Source of the DNA: Bradyrhizobium sediminis
GTDB lineage: Bacteria > Pseudomonadota > Alphaproteobacteria > Rhizobiales > Xanthobacteraceae
DNA length: 64,000 nt
Reading direction: 5' to 3'
Assembly: GCF_018736085.1 (NCBI RefSeq)
Contig: NZ_CP076134.1
Location: 2,304,501-2,368,500, forward strand
Shown here: positions 34,408 to 42,954 of the stretch, piece after piece
Layout of the letters: each line of letters starts with the position of its first letter
How positions within the stretch are numbered: position 1 is the stretch's first letter
Notes under the pieces: model-generated
Databases searched by the model: none
The model's input: the letters and a program-made list of their open reading frames with translations, nothing else
Told to the model about the DNA's origin: nothing
Position numbers and translations under genes: made by a program

Positions 34408-35367
34408 CTACGCCTTCCGCAGCGTCTTCACCCTGTCGATGATGCTGCCCAGGATGCCCTTGGGCAGGAAGATGATGAAGACCACCAGCAGCACGCCGTA
34501 GACGAGGTTGTCCCAGCCGACCGCCTTGGTGCCGAATCCGATGCGCAGGATTTCCGCGAGCAGGATGGTGATGACGGCGCCGACCGTCGGCCCGAGCGAA
34601 ACATAGAGGCCGCCGACGATGACGGCGAACACCATCTGCAGCGACACCGAGATGCCGCTCACCGTGTCGGGCGAGATGAACATCTGGTACTGGCAGTAGA
34701 GCGCGCCCGACAGCGAGGTCATCAGCGCCGAGATGATCGTGATCTTGAGCTTTTCCCAGGTCACGTTGACGCCGGCAGCCGCCGCGGCGTCCTCATCCTC
34801 GGAGATCGCCTCCAGCGCATAGCGGTCCATGCTGCGGTCGACCCGGTTCCAGATCAAGAGCCCCACCGCCCAGACCCCGAGCGCGATCAGGTACCAGGTC
34901 AGCTTGTCGTCGAACTGTAGCGCCCAGAGATGGTTGCCCTTGGTGCGGTCCGGCGTGTAACCGAGCGAGCCGCCGGTATAGTCGCGCGTCGCGGTGATTA
35001 CCTGCAGCACGATACCGGACAGCGCCAGCGTCACCAGCACGAAATAATGGCCGGTGATGCGGAAGCGGAAACACGGATAGGCCACGATGACAGCCAGCAC
35101 GGCGGCGGCGAGCATCGCGATGGGAATGCCGATCCACGGCGACACCCCCAGATGATTCCACAACAGCGCCGTCACATAGGCGCCGACGCCCATGAACCCG
35201 CCATGGCCCAGCGACACCAGCCCGAAGCGCCCCATCATCGACCATGACGTATAGGCGAACGACCAGATCAGGATCAGGATCAGGATGTGGAGATGGTAGG
35301 GCTCGCGATAGACGAAGGGCAGCGCGATCAGCGCCGCGCCGGCAATCCAGGGCAGGGACTGACGCAT
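34408..35367 (-). CDS. Branched-chain amino acid-type ABC permease, LivM-like
   Basis: A 319-residue inner-membrane permease of the HAAT (Liv) family with about nine helices. Signatures: LVSLGHGGFMGVGAY, GHYFVLVTLALSGIVLQV, and the EEA-like loop EDEDAAAAAGVNVTWEKLKI that contacts the ATPase. It ends LPKGILGSIIDRV. Forms the channel with the LivH-type protein encoded two bases upstream. Last gene of a five-gene importer operon (binding protein, LivG, LivF, LivH, LivM types). An amino acid, urea, amide or aromatic acid could be the substrate. The ATG at 35367 is preferred over earlier in-frame sites. Confidence 0.92.
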   Translation of the reverse strand: MRQSLPWIAGAALIALPFVYREPYHLHILILILIWSFAYTSWSMMGRFGLVSLGHGGFMGVGAYVTALLWNHLGVSPWIGIPIAMLAAAVLAVIVAYPCFRFRITGHYFVLVTLALSGIVLQVITATRDYTGGSLGYTPDRTKGNHLWALQFDDKLTWYLIALGVWAVGLLIWNRVDRSMDRYALEAISEDEDAAAAAGVNVTWEKLKITIISALMTSLSGALYCQYQMFISPDTVSGISVSLQMVFAVIVGGLYVSLGPTVGAVITILLAEILRIGFGTKAVGWDNLVYGVLLVVFIIFLPKGILGSIIDRVKTLRKA

Positions 35368-35369
35368 GG

Positions 35370-36242
35370 TCACGAGCGCCTCGCCAACAGCCCGGCGGGC
35401 CTGATGAACATCATGACGATGAAGAAGGCGAAGGCCAGCACGTAGCCCCACTCCAGATCGGAGAACAGGCCGCCGAGCGAGATGATCTCGGCGAACACGA
35501 ACGCCGCGACGAAGCCGCCTACGAAATTGCCGAGCCCGCCCAGCACACAGATCAGGAAGGTGATCGGTCCGAACGACAGGCCGACGAAGGGGTGGATGTC
35601 GTATTGCAGCACCAGCAGGCAGGAGGCGAGGCCGGCGAGGGCGCCGCCGAGCGCCGAGGTGATGAGATAGATCCGTTTGGTATCGACGCCCATCAGCGCC
35701 ATGATCTGGCGGTCCTGCGAGATGGCGCGGATCGCGGTGCCGATATAGGTCCGTTTCATGAAGAAATAGACCAGCAGCATGCCGATCAGCGCGGCGGCGA
35801 ACGCCAGCAGGCGCGAATAGCTGAAATGCATGTCGGCGAATTTCAGCACCGGCATCCGGATGCCGAGGTTGCGGAAGTCGATGCCGAACGCGACGGTGGC
35901 GAAGCTCTGCAGCACGAACAGCACGCCGCCAGTGGCGAGCAACTGGTTGATCGGCGGCGCCGAGAGCAGGGGAGCGATCACGAGCCAATGCAGCAGCGCC
36001 CCAAGTCCCGCCACCAGCAGGATCGTGAAGGGTGCTGCAACGTAATAGGGCAGCCCGAAAACCTGGACCAGGTAATACATGCCGTACATGCCGATCATGA
36101 CCAGTTCGGCGTAACAGATCCAGGTCACGTCGATGACGCCGAAGATCAGGTTCAGCCCCAGCGCCAGCAGCGCCAGTACGCCGCCGAGCAGGATGCCGTT
36201 CACCATGGCTTCGAGCAGGTAGATATCGAAAATGTCCGTCAT
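35370..36242 (-). CDS. Branched-chain amino acid-type ABC permease, LivH-like
   Basis: A 290-residue inner-membrane permease of the LivH type with about eight helices: ILLGGVLALLALGLNLIFGV and YAELVMIGMYGMY at the start. The ATPase-contact loop is AISQDRQIMALMGVDTKRIY, followed by LGGLGNFVGGFVAAFVFA and RPAGLLARRS at the end. The gene sits between the LivF- and LivM-type genes, eight and two bases away. The start ATG at 36242 is chosen to match the usual N-terminus (a short tail before the first helix). Confidence 0.92.
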   Translation of the reverse strand: MTDIFDIYLLEAMVNGILLGGVLALLALGLNLIFGVIDVTWICYAELVMIGMYGMYYLVQVFGLPYYVAAPFTILLVAGLGALLHWLVIAPLLSAPPINQLLATGGVLFVLQSFATVAFGIDFRNLGIRMPVLKFADMHFSYSRLLAFAAALIGMLLVYFFMKRTYIGTAIRAISQDRQIMALMGVDTKRIYLITSALGGALAGLASCLLVLQYDIHPFVGLSFGPITFLICVLGGLGNFVGGFVAAFVFAEIISLGGLFSDLEWGYVLAFAFFIVMMFIRPAGLLARRS

Positions 36243-36250
36243 GGTGTTAC

Positions 36251-36955
36251 CTACACTCCGAGATAGGCTTGGCGGATGGTGTCGTCGGCGAGCATCTCGC
36301 CCGATGTGCCGGAGGCGCGGATCGAGCCCGCCTCCAGCAGGTAGGCGCGATCGACCACCTTCAGCACTTGCTGCACGTTCTGCTCGACGATCAGCACGGT
36401 GAGGCCGCCGGCGCGGATGCGCTTTACCAGTTCGAACACCTGCTGCACCACGACCGGCGCGAGGCCCGCCGAGGGCTCGTCGAGCAGCAGCAATTTCGGG
36501 TCCGACATCAGCGCGCGGCCGATCGCGCACATCTGCTGCTCGCCGCCGGACATGGTGCCGGCCATCTGGTGGCGGCGCTCCTTCATGCGCGGAAACAGGT
36601 CGAACACGAAGTCCAGCCGTTCGGCATAGCGCGCCCGCGCTTCCGGCATGAAGGCGCCCATCTTCAGATTGTCTTCCACCGTCAGGCGGGGAAACAGCCG
36701 GCGATTTTCGGGCACATGGGCGATGCCGAGGCTGACGATGCGATGTTCCGGCGTTTTCAGGACGTCGGCGCCTTCCATGGTGATGGTGCCGGCGCTGGGC
36801 CGGATCAGGCCGGAGATCACCCGCATCAGGGTGGTCTTGCCGGCGCCGTTGGGGCCGATCACGCCGACCGCTTCGCCCGCCTTGACGTCGAGACTGACGC
36901 CGAACAGCGCCTGAAAGGTGCCGTAGCCTGCATCGACCGATTTCAGTTCCAGCAT
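36251..36955 (-). CDS. Branched-chain amino acid-type ABC ATPase, LivF-like
   Basis: A 234-residue ATPase of the LivF type. Walker A GPNGAGKTT (34-42), signature MSGGEQQMCAIGRALMSDP, Walker B KLLLLDEPSAGLAP and the switch region LTVLIVEQNVQQVLKVVDRA are complete. It works as a heterodimer with the LivG-type ATPase encoded just upstream. Eight bases separate it from the LivH-type gene. Confidence 0.93.
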   Translation of the reverse strand: MLELKSVDAGYGTFQALFGVSLDVKAGEAVGVIGPNGAGKTTLMRVISGLIRPSAGTITMEGADVLKTPEHRIVSLGIAHVPENRRLFPRLTVEDNLKMGAFMPEARARYAERLDFVFDLFPRMKERRHQMAGTMSGGEQQMCAIGRALMSDPKLLLLDEPSAGLAPVVVQQVFELVKRIRAGGLTVLIVEQNVQQVLKVVDRAYLLEAGSIRASGTSGEMLADDTIRQAYLGV

Positions 36956-36967
36956 GCGCGCTACCCC

Positions 36968-37723
36968 TTACCGACGCGCTTCGGCAGCTGCGGCCTGCGT
37001 CGCATCGGCGTCGGTGCCGAGATAGACCTCGACCACCCGCGGATCGTTCGACACCTCGCTCGGCAGCCCTTCCGAAATCTTCTCGCCGTGATCCAGCACC
37101 ATGACGCGGTCGACCACGCGCATCAGCACGCCCATGATGTGCTCGACCCAGATGATGGTGATGCCGAGCTCGTCGCGGATCTTGCGCAGCATGTCGGCGG
37201 CCTGGTCCATCTCGGTCTCATCGAGCCCGCCCAGGCTTTCGTCGGCCAAGAGCAGTTTCGGACCGGTCGCGAGCGCCTTGGCGAGTTCGAGCTTCTTCAG
37301 CCCGGCGGCGCCGAGCCCGTCGACCGCAGCGGTGCGGTCGGTCGGCAGCCCGACCATGCCGAGCGCGCGTTCGGCGGCTTCCTCGGCCTTGATGCGGCTG
37401 TGCTTGCCCTGGCCGAAATAGCCGGCCAGCGCCACATTCTCGAACATCGTCAGGCGGTGGAACGGCCGCGGGATCTGGAAGGTCCGGCCGATGCCGCGAT
37501 TGATGATCCGGTGCGGCGCGAGACCGGAGATTTCGGCACCGGCGAATTTGATCGAGCCCGCCGACGGCTGGAACGTGCCGGAGAGCATGTTGAAGATCGT
37601 GCTCTTGCCCGAGCCGTTAGGACCGATCAGGCCGAGAATCTCGCCCTGATCGACCTTGAACGATACCTGGTTGACGGCCGTGAAGCCGCCAAACCGCTTT
37701 ACCAAGCCCTCGACTTCCAGCAC
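36968..37723 (-). CDS. Branched-chain amino acid-type ABC ATPase, LivG-like
   Basis: A 251-residue ATPase of the LivG type, with GPNGSGKSTIFNMLSG (Walker A), GIGRTFQIPRPFHRLTMFENV (Q-loop segment, split by the fold), a less usual signature region GLGAAGLKKLELAKALATGP, Walker B KLLLADESLGGLDETE and the switch WVEHIMGVLMRVVDRVMVLD. The signature departs from LSGGQ (GAAGLKKLE), as is common in LivG. The GTG at 37723, five bases after AAGGGA, is the best start; a TTG further up is in frame. A strong terminator-like hairpin lies between the binding-protein gene and this one. Confidence 0.92.
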   Translation of the reverse strand: MLEVEGLVKRFGGFTAVNQVSFKVDQGEILGLIGPNGSGKSTIFNMLSGTFQPSAGSIKFAGAEISGLAPHRIINRGIGRTFQIPRPFHRLTMFENVALAGYFGQGKHSRIKAEEAAERALGMVGLPTDRTAAVDGLGAAGLKKLELAKALATGPKLLLADESLGGLDETEMDQAADMLRKIRDELGITIIWVEHIMGVLMRVVDRVMVLDHGEKISEGLPSEVSNDPRVVEVYLGTDADATQAAAAEARR

Positions 37724-37769
37724 GACGATCCCTTTGGTGCGCAAAAAACACGCGTCAAAACAAAAGACC

Positions 37770-37807
37770 GGAGCCGCGGTTCTGATTTCAATCAGAACCG
37801 CGGCTCC
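37770..37807 (-). terminator. Attenuator/terminator between binding protein and livG-type gene
   Basis: GGAGCCGCGGTTCTGATT, two-base loop, AATCAGAACCGCGGCTCC: an 18-base perfect stem. Downstream on the minus strand comes GGTCTTTTGTTTTGACG, a T-rich run. It lies ten bases after the binding-protein stop and before the transporter genes, so it should lower, not abolish, read-through. Confidence 0.88.
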
Positions 37808-37816
37808 AGGGATCGC

Positions 37817-39127
37817 CTATTTGTCGCTGTAGGTCGTGCCTGCCGGCAGCGGCAACACGGCCTCGCGCTGCGCCTGGCTCTTCGGCCACACCACATACGA
37901 CTTGTCGTCGACATACTGGATGACCACCGGGAACGAGCGTTCGTTCTGCCCGGCCATCGGCGCGCCGTCGCCGTAGAACTTGACGCCGAAGCCGAGCATG
38001 GTGCCGCCTTCGGGAATGTCGACTTCCAGCGACGCCTTGCGCAGCGCCTCGGGATCGACGCCGCCGTATTTCTTGATGGCGCGCGGCAGCACTTCGGTCA
38101 GGAAGACGTAGGTGTTCGACGCGGCCATGCCGACATGCGCCGAGCGGATGGCAATGCCCGGCTTCGCCTTGTCGAACTCCTCACCGACCATCTTGATGAC
38201 CGGCGGCAGCTTGGGATCCATGGTCTTCTGGTTGGCGAGCCAGATCGAGATCGGATCGACGTTGAAGAAGTGGTTGACGTCGCCGCCGAGGCCTTCCTTC
38301 AGCTTCTCGTAAACGCCGTAGCCTGCGCCATGGCCGACCAGGGCGCCGAATTTCAGCCCCTGTTCGCGCGCCTGGCGCAGCAGCAGCGTGATGTCGGGAT
38401 TGTAGCCGGTGTGGAAGATCACGTCGGGCCGGGCACGCTTCAGCTTGGTGACGAGCGCGGAGAGATCGGGCGCGGTCGCCGAATAGCCTTCCTTCATGAC
38501 GACGTTGAAGCCGGCCTTCTTGGCGCCCGCCACATTGCCCTTGGCCACATCAACGCCGTAGGCGCCATCCTCGTGGATGATGGCGACGCGCAGGTCCTTC
38601 GGCTCCTTGCCGAACTTGGCCTTGGAATTCTTTTCGATGAAGTCCATCGCGATCATGCCGAACTGATCGCCGCTCGCCTGCGGGCGGAAGATGTATTTGA
38701 AATTCTTGTTCTCGAGCACCGCCGAGGAAATGCAGGTGGTAATCCACATGAATTTCTTGAGCTGCTCGACGCGGGCGGCCACCGGCACGCACTGCGCCGA
38801 CGAGAAGAAGCCGAGCAGCATGTCGACCTTTTCCTGCTCGATCAGCCGGACCGCCTCGTTGATGGCGACATCGGGTTTGCTCTGGGCGTCGGCGTAGACC
38901 GCCTCGATCTTGTAGCCTTCGACCTCCTTCTTGGCATAGGAGTCGAGCATGATCTTGGCGCCGGTGTATTGCAGCTCCGAACCGCCGCCCGCGAGCGGGC
39001 CGGTCAGGTCGTAAATCACGCCGATCTTGATTTTCTTTTCCTGGGCGTCGGCGGAAGCCGCCATCCCCAGCGCCGCTACCGCGGCAATCAACCCACCAAA
39101 CACACGAGCAGCTTTAAGCACCAGCAT
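37817..39127 (-). CDS. ABC substrate-binding protein (Peripla_BP_6 type)
   Basis: A 436-residue periplasmic binding protein for the LivGFHM-type importer. Sec signal peptide (VFGGLIAAVAALGMAASADA, cleaved near residue 28), then IKIGVIYDLTGPLAGGGSEL, the standard start of branched-chain amino-acid binding proteins. Later parts: VDMLLGFFSSAQCVPVAARV, RVAIIHEDGAYGVDVAKGNV and RPDVIFHTGYNPDITLLLRQ. First gene of the operon; GGGGAGGA six bases before the ATG is the strongest ribosome site here, which, with the attenuator after it, should make this protein in excess over the permease. Substrate unknown. Confidence 0.9.
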   Translation of the reverse strand: MLVLKAARVFGGLIAAVAALGMAASADAQEKKIKIGVIYDLTGPLAGGGSELQYTGAKIMLDSYAKKEVEGYKIEAVYADAQSKPDVAINEAVRLIEQEKVDMLLGFFSSAQCVPVAARVEQLKKFMWITTCISSAVLENKNFKYIFRPQASGDQFGMIAMDFIEKNSKAKFGKEPKDLRVAIIHEDGAYGVDVAKGNVAGAKKAGFNVVMKEGYSATAPDLSALVTKLKRARPDVIFHTGYNPDITLLLRQAREQGLKFGALVGHGAGYGVYEKLKEGLGGDVNHFFNVDPISIWLANQKTMDPKLPPVIKMVGEEFDKAKPGIAIRSAHVGMAASNTYVFLTEVLPRAIKKYGGVDPEALRKASLEVDIPEGGTMLGFGVKFYGDGAPMAGQNERSFPVVIQYVDDKSYVVWPKSQAQREAVLPLPAGTTYSDK

Positions 39128-39317
39128 CGAAATCCTCCCCTGGAAAATTGTGCATTGCGCTTCTTGGTTTTTGTTGTCGCCCATCACAGAGGCAGGGCCG
39201 ACGGATGTCAAGCGGCAAGCGTCGCTGATCCGACACGAGAAGGCCGGACGTCATGCCAACTGACGAAAAGCTGCACATCCGCCGCCGCGCCATTGCGCAG
39301 GCGGCAAATCGGGAAAA

Positions 39318-40142
39318 TTACGACTGGCTCTGCCGCCCGGCCTGTTCGACCCTGACCGCCACCGACAGGGTTTCCGTGCCGCCGCCGTAGCGGGTGCCAC
39401 GCACCGGTGCGGCGCCGAGATAATCCAGCCCAATGGCGACGCGGGCGTGGGCATCGGTGGTGCAGATGGCGTTGGCCGGGTCGAACCCGACCCAGCCGAG
39501 ATCGGGCACGAAGGCCTCCGCCCAGGCATGGCCGGCCTGCTGATGGGTCATGCCGTCGGAACGCAGGAAATGTCCGGCGACGAAGCGCGCCGGCACGCCG
39601 GCGGTGCGCGCGCAGGCGATGAAGATATGTGCGTAGTCCTGGCACACCCCGCGCTTCAGCGCGAAGGCTTCCGCCGCTGAGGTGCCGCTGTTGGTGGGGT
39701 CCTCGTCGAAGGTCATGTGCTCGTTGATCTGCATCATCAGCGCATGCAGGAAGCCGAGCACGTCGGCTTCGGATTCCGAGCGCAATTCGCGCGCAAAGGC
39801 CGCCATCGCCGGATTGACCTCGGTCAGCGAGGTCGAGCGCAGGAACAGGCTCGGCGGAAACCGCTCGTCGGTGCCGCGGAGCACGCCGCCGGTGTCGTGG
39901 GTCTCGATCAGGCCCTCGACATTGATGGTGAGGGCGGCGATCGGCCCTTCGGTCAGCACATGCGTGACATTGCCGAAGGCGTCCTGATGCACCTGGAGCC
40001 GTGAATCGGTGGAAACGTCGATCTGCCATTCGGCGACATATTGCCCGTCATGGCTGCCCGGCGTCATGCGCAGGATCTGGATCACCCCGGTGGCCGGCGG
40101 CTCATAGCGATAGATGGTGGAATGGGCAATTCGCAGGCGCAT
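39318..40142 (-). CDS. Transglutaminase-like protease-fold protein (Anbu-associated)
   Basis: A 274-residue protein with an N-terminal beta domain (MRLRIAHSTIYRYEPPATGV, the transglutaminase N-domain) and a transglutaminase-like catalytic core. The triad is complete: C167 in RGVCQDYAHIF, H205 in AGHAWAEAF and D221 in GFDPANA. Such proteins cut or form amide bonds. It is the third gene of a minus-strand trio with an alpha-E protein (43 bases upstream) and a circularly permuted ATP-grasp protein. Together with Anbu, found here at 29302, they are a known conserved association, proposed to make, modify and degrade a peptide. The substrate is unknown. Confidence 0.92.
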   Translation of the reverse strand: MRLRIAHSTIYRYEPPATGVIQILRMTPGSHDGQYVAEWQIDVSTDSRLQVHQDAFGNVTHVLTEGPIAALTINVEGLIETHDTGGVLRGTDERFPPSLFLRSTSLTEVNPAMAAFARELRSESEADVLGFLHALMMQINEHMTFDEDPTNSGTSAAEAFALKRGVCQDYAHIFIACARTAGVPARFVAGHFLRSDGMTHQQAGHAWAEAFVPDLGWVGFDPANAICTTDAHARVAIGLDYLGAAPVRGTRYGGGTETLSVAVRVEQAGRQSQS

Positions 40143-40185
40143 GACGCTAAGATTCCGAATCGGGTGTGAGCAGCGAAGGCTGGCG

Positions 40186-41130
40186 CTAGATCAGGTACTG
40201 CTTGGTGATGATTTCGCCGAGCCTCGAATTATCCGCAATGAATTCCTGGATGAACTCGTGGACGCCGTGCTGGAAGATGTCGTCCATGTGGCTGTGTTCC
40301 AGCCGGTTGCGCACGCCGCGGGCATGGCGCTGGGCGGCGCCCTGGCGGCCATAGGCGACGCCGATCTGGTCGAGGTTGCGCACCAGGTTGCCGTAGCAGC
40401 TCGCCAATGAGCGCGGCAGCGAGTCGTTGAGGATCAGCAGGTCGGCGATCAGCCACGGTTTCAGCGTTTCGCGATAGACCCAGTGATAGGCGGTCAGCGC
40501 CGAGACCGAGCGCAGGATCGAGGTCCACTGGTAGTAATCGAGCGGGCCGCCGACATGCTCTTCCTCGGGCAACAGCACGTGATACTTGACGTCGAGGATG
40601 CGGGCGGTGTTGTCGGCGCGCTCCAGATGCAGGCCGAGCCGCGAGAACCAGTAGGCGTCGTTGCGCAGCATGGTGCGGTAGGCCGAGCCGTCGAAGCGCA
40701 ACGAGGTTTCCTGCACGAAGCGCAGGAACCGCGCCAGTTCCTCCCGGGTCTTGGTGCCTTTGCCCCAGACTTCCTGCAGGTCGATCCAGGCGGAGTTGAT
40801 GGTGTCCCACATCTCCGATGTCAGCGCGGTCCGCACCGAGCGCGAATTGAGCCGGGCGTTTTCGATGCAGTTCTTGATCGAGGAGGGATTGCTAGGTGAG
40901 AACGACAGATAATCGACGACGTTGTGCTCGTCGGCTTCGTCGTAGACTTCGTAGAAACTGGCGCTGACGCCGGCGGTCAACAGCGCCGAATCCCATTCGT
41001 TGGTCTTGCCGATATAGGTGTTCGGCAGCGCCGTGACGCGCAGCGTCGCCTCGATGGTGCGCGCGAGATATTCCGCGCGTTCGACATAGCGGGCCAGCCA
41101 GTACAGGTTTTCGGCAGTGCGCGACAGCAT
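40186..41130 (-). CDS. Alpha-E domain protein (Anbu-associated)
   Basis: A 314-residue all-helical protein of the alpha-E (COG2307) family. It starts MLSRTAENLYWLARYVERAE, with later LENCIENARLNSRSVR-like and WSRLGLHLERADNTARILDV-type segments (N-, R- and E-rich helices that are typical). The family always sits with ATP-grasp and transglutaminase genes and is thought to help peptide synthesis; no biochemical role is proven. It lies between those two genes. A gap of 185 bases with two hairpin repeats separates it from the ATP-grasp gene. Confidence 0.92.
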   Translation of the reverse strand: MLSRTAENLYWLARYVERAEYLARTIEATLRVTALPNTYIGKTNEWDSALLTAGVSASFYEVYDEADEHNVVDYLSFSPSNPSSIKNCIENARLNSRSVRTALTSEMWDTINSAWIDLQEVWGKGTKTREELARFLRFVQETSLRFDGSAYRTMLRNDAYWFSRLGLHLERADNTARILDVKYHVLLPEEEHVGGPLDYYQWTSILRSVSALTAYHWVYRETLKPWLIADLLILNDSLPRSLASCYGNLVRNLDQIGVAYGRQGAAQRHARGVRNRLEHSHMDDIFQHGVHEFIQEFIADNSRLGEIITKQYLI

Positions 41131-41140
41131 GCGTCAACTC

Positions 41141-41181
41141 TTCTCCCTCCCCCCTTGCGGGGGAGGGTTGGGGAGGGGGGT
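41141..41181. repeat. Pyrimidine/purine inverted repeat, family G
   Basis: TTCTCCCTCCCCCCTTGCGG then GGGAGGGTTGGGGAGGGG: a CT-rich run followed by its GA-rich complement. Ten bases before the alpha-E start on the minus strand, within its leader. Confidence 0.75.
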
Positions 41182-41192
41182 AATTCGACGTG

Positions 41193-41290
41193 CGAGTGGC
41201 GAATAGCGAATGGCGAGTGGTAACGCGCGCCGGCGCGGAACGGCTGCTCGATGCCCCGTTCGCCATTCGCCATTCACTATTCGCCACTCG
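41193..41290. repeat. Inverted repeat, family H, with internal tandem units
   Basis: Arms CGAGTGGCGAATAGCGAATG with GCGAGTGG (41193-41220) and CGCCATTCGCCATTCACTAT with TCGCCACTCG (41261-41290). Each arm holds GCGAAT-like units (TGGCGAATAGCGAATGGCGA). Lies between the ATP-grasp and alpha-E genes, so the trio's message carries this hairpin. Confidence 0.85.
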
Positions 41291-41315
41291 CGTCTATTCA
41301 TCCGGAATCCAAATT

Positions 41316-42734
41316 CTACTCGTCCAGTATCCAAGTGTCCTTGGTGCCGCCGCCCTGGCTGGAATTCACTACCAGCGAGCCTTCCTTCAGCGCCACCCGC
41401 GTCAGCCCGCCCGGCACGATGGTGACGTGGTTGCTGCCGGTCAACACGAACGGCCTCAAGTCGACATGGCGCGGCGCGAGCCCTGATTCGGTGCAGGTCG
41501 GGCAGGTCGACAGCGCCAGCGTCGGCTGGGCGATGAAACCCTCGGGCTCGCGCTTGAGCTTGTCGCGGAAGGCCTCGATCGTGGCCTTGGTCGCCGCCGG
41601 CCCGATCAGCATGCCGTAACCGCCGGAACCGTGCACTTCCTTGACCACCAGTTCGCTCAGATGGTCGAGCACGTAGGACAGGTCCCTCGGCTCGCGGCAG
41701 CGCCAGGTCGGCACGTTCTTCAGGATAGGTTCCTCGCCGAGATAGAACTTCACGATCTCCGGCATGTAGGAATAGACCGCCTTGTCGTCGGCGATGCCGG
41801 TGCCGACCGCATTGGCGAGCGTGACGTTGCCGGCGGCATAGGCCGACATCAGCCCGGGCACGCCGAGCGCCGAATCCGGACGGAAGGTGAGGGGATCGAG
41901 AAAGTCGTCGTCGACGCGGCGGTAGATCACGTCGACCCGTTTCAGGCCCTCGGTGGTGCGCATGAACACCTCGTCGTTCTTGACGATGAGGTCGCGGCCC
42001 TCGACCAGCTCGATGCCGAGCTTGTCGGCGAGAAACGAATGCTCGTAATAGGCGGAGTTGTAGACGCCGGGCGTCATCAGCGCCACCGTCGGCTCGGCCG
42101 AGGCGCCGAGCGGCGCCACCGAGCGCAGCGCCGACAGCAATTCGTCCGGATATTTTTCCACAGGTGCGACGCGGTGGCGGGCGAACAGGTCTGGAAACAG
42201 CCGCATCATGATTTCGCGGTTTTCCAGCATGTAGGAGACGCCGGACGGCGTGCGCGCGTTGTCCTCCAGAACGAAGAACTCTTCCGGATTGACGCGGACG
42301 ATGTCGATGCCGGCGATGTGCACATAGACGTCGTGCGGCACGTCCTGGCCGTTCATTTCCGGCCGGAACACCGGGTTCTGGAAGATCAGGTCGTCGGGAA
42401 CGATGTTGGCGCGCAGGATGTCGCGGCCGTGATAGATGTCGCGCAGGAACATGTTGAGCGCGCGCACCCGCTGCTTCAGGCCTTTTTCGAGGATCGCCCA
42501 TTCCTTGGCCGATATGATCCGCGGGATCACGTCGAAGGGTATCAGCCGCTCCTGGGCCTCGGCGTCGCCATAGACGGCAAAGGTGATGCCGATCCGGCGG
42601 AACAGCAACTCCGCCTCCTGGCGCCGATATTCCAGCGCGTCGGGCGGCGTCTCCTTCAGCCAGCGGGCCAGCTCCCGGTAGGCCGGGCGGAGGTCGCCGC
42701 CGGGCCCATTCATCTCATCGAACGCAACTGCCAT
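41316..42734 (-). CDS. Circularly permuted type 2 ATP-grasp protein (Anbu-associated)
   Basis: A 472-residue soluble protein of the circularly permuted ATP-grasp family (COG2308). Seen: IPFDVIPRIISAKEWAILEK, RALNMFLRDIYHG, FVLEDNARTPSGVSYMLENR, VIYRRVDDDFLDP, LANAVGTGIADDKAVYSYMP and VVKEVHGSGGYGMLIG. Such proteins are ATP-dependent carboxylate-amine ligases predicted to build peptide bonds or amides. It heads the ATP-grasp, alpha-E, transglutaminase operon, the set normally coupled to Anbu. The start ATG at 42734 is chosen because the reading frame upstream lacks likeness to the family, which typically starts near this point. Confidence 0.92.
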   Translation of the reverse strand: MAVAFDEMNGPGGDLRPAYRELARWLKETPPDALEYRRQEAELLFRRIGITFAVYGDAEAQERLIPFDVIPRIISAKEWAILEKGLKQRVRALNMFLRDIYHGRDILRANIVPDDLIFQNPVFRPEMNGQDVPHDVYVHIAGIDIVRVNPEEFFVLEDNARTPSGVSYMLENREIMMRLFPDLFARHRVAPVEKYPDELLSALRSVAPLGASAEPTVALMTPGVYNSAYYEHSFLADKLGIELVEGRDLIVKNDEVFMRTTEGLKRVDVIYRRVDDDFLDPLTFRPDSALGVPGLMSAYAAGNVTLANAVGTGIADDKAVYSYMPEIVKFYLGEEPILKNVPTWRCREPRDLSYVLDHLSELVVKEVHGSGGYGMLIGPAATKATIEAFRDKLKREPEGFIAQPTLALSTCPTCTESGLAPRHVDLRPFVLTGSNHVTIVPGGLTRVALKEGSLVVNSSQGGGTKDTWILDE

Positions 42735-42954
42735 ATACCCCGACGCTTTTTCAAGGCCATGCGAGACAGTGCATGACTGAAAGGGATGGTAGCAAGGGCC
42801 GGGCCAGCGCGATATGCATTCACACGCGGCATTTGGTATGGGTGCTCGAGGCATTGCCTGAAAAAACGGCGGCTGGGTGCTTATTTCGGCAGCAAAACCC
42901 CGTGACTTCAATGCGTTGCTTGCGCAAAGTCACTATAGAGGGCGAGGAGAGGTT

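Noticed and set aside
36269..39355. Very long plus-strand open frame over the LivF, LivG and binding-protein genes
   Set aside because: Complement of the ABC operon on the other strand; no family likeness and a residue mix rich in H, D and R.
41141..41290. Clustered repeats considered as a CRISPR array
   Set aside because: They are inverted, not regularly spaced direct repeats, with no unique spacers and no cas genes nearby.
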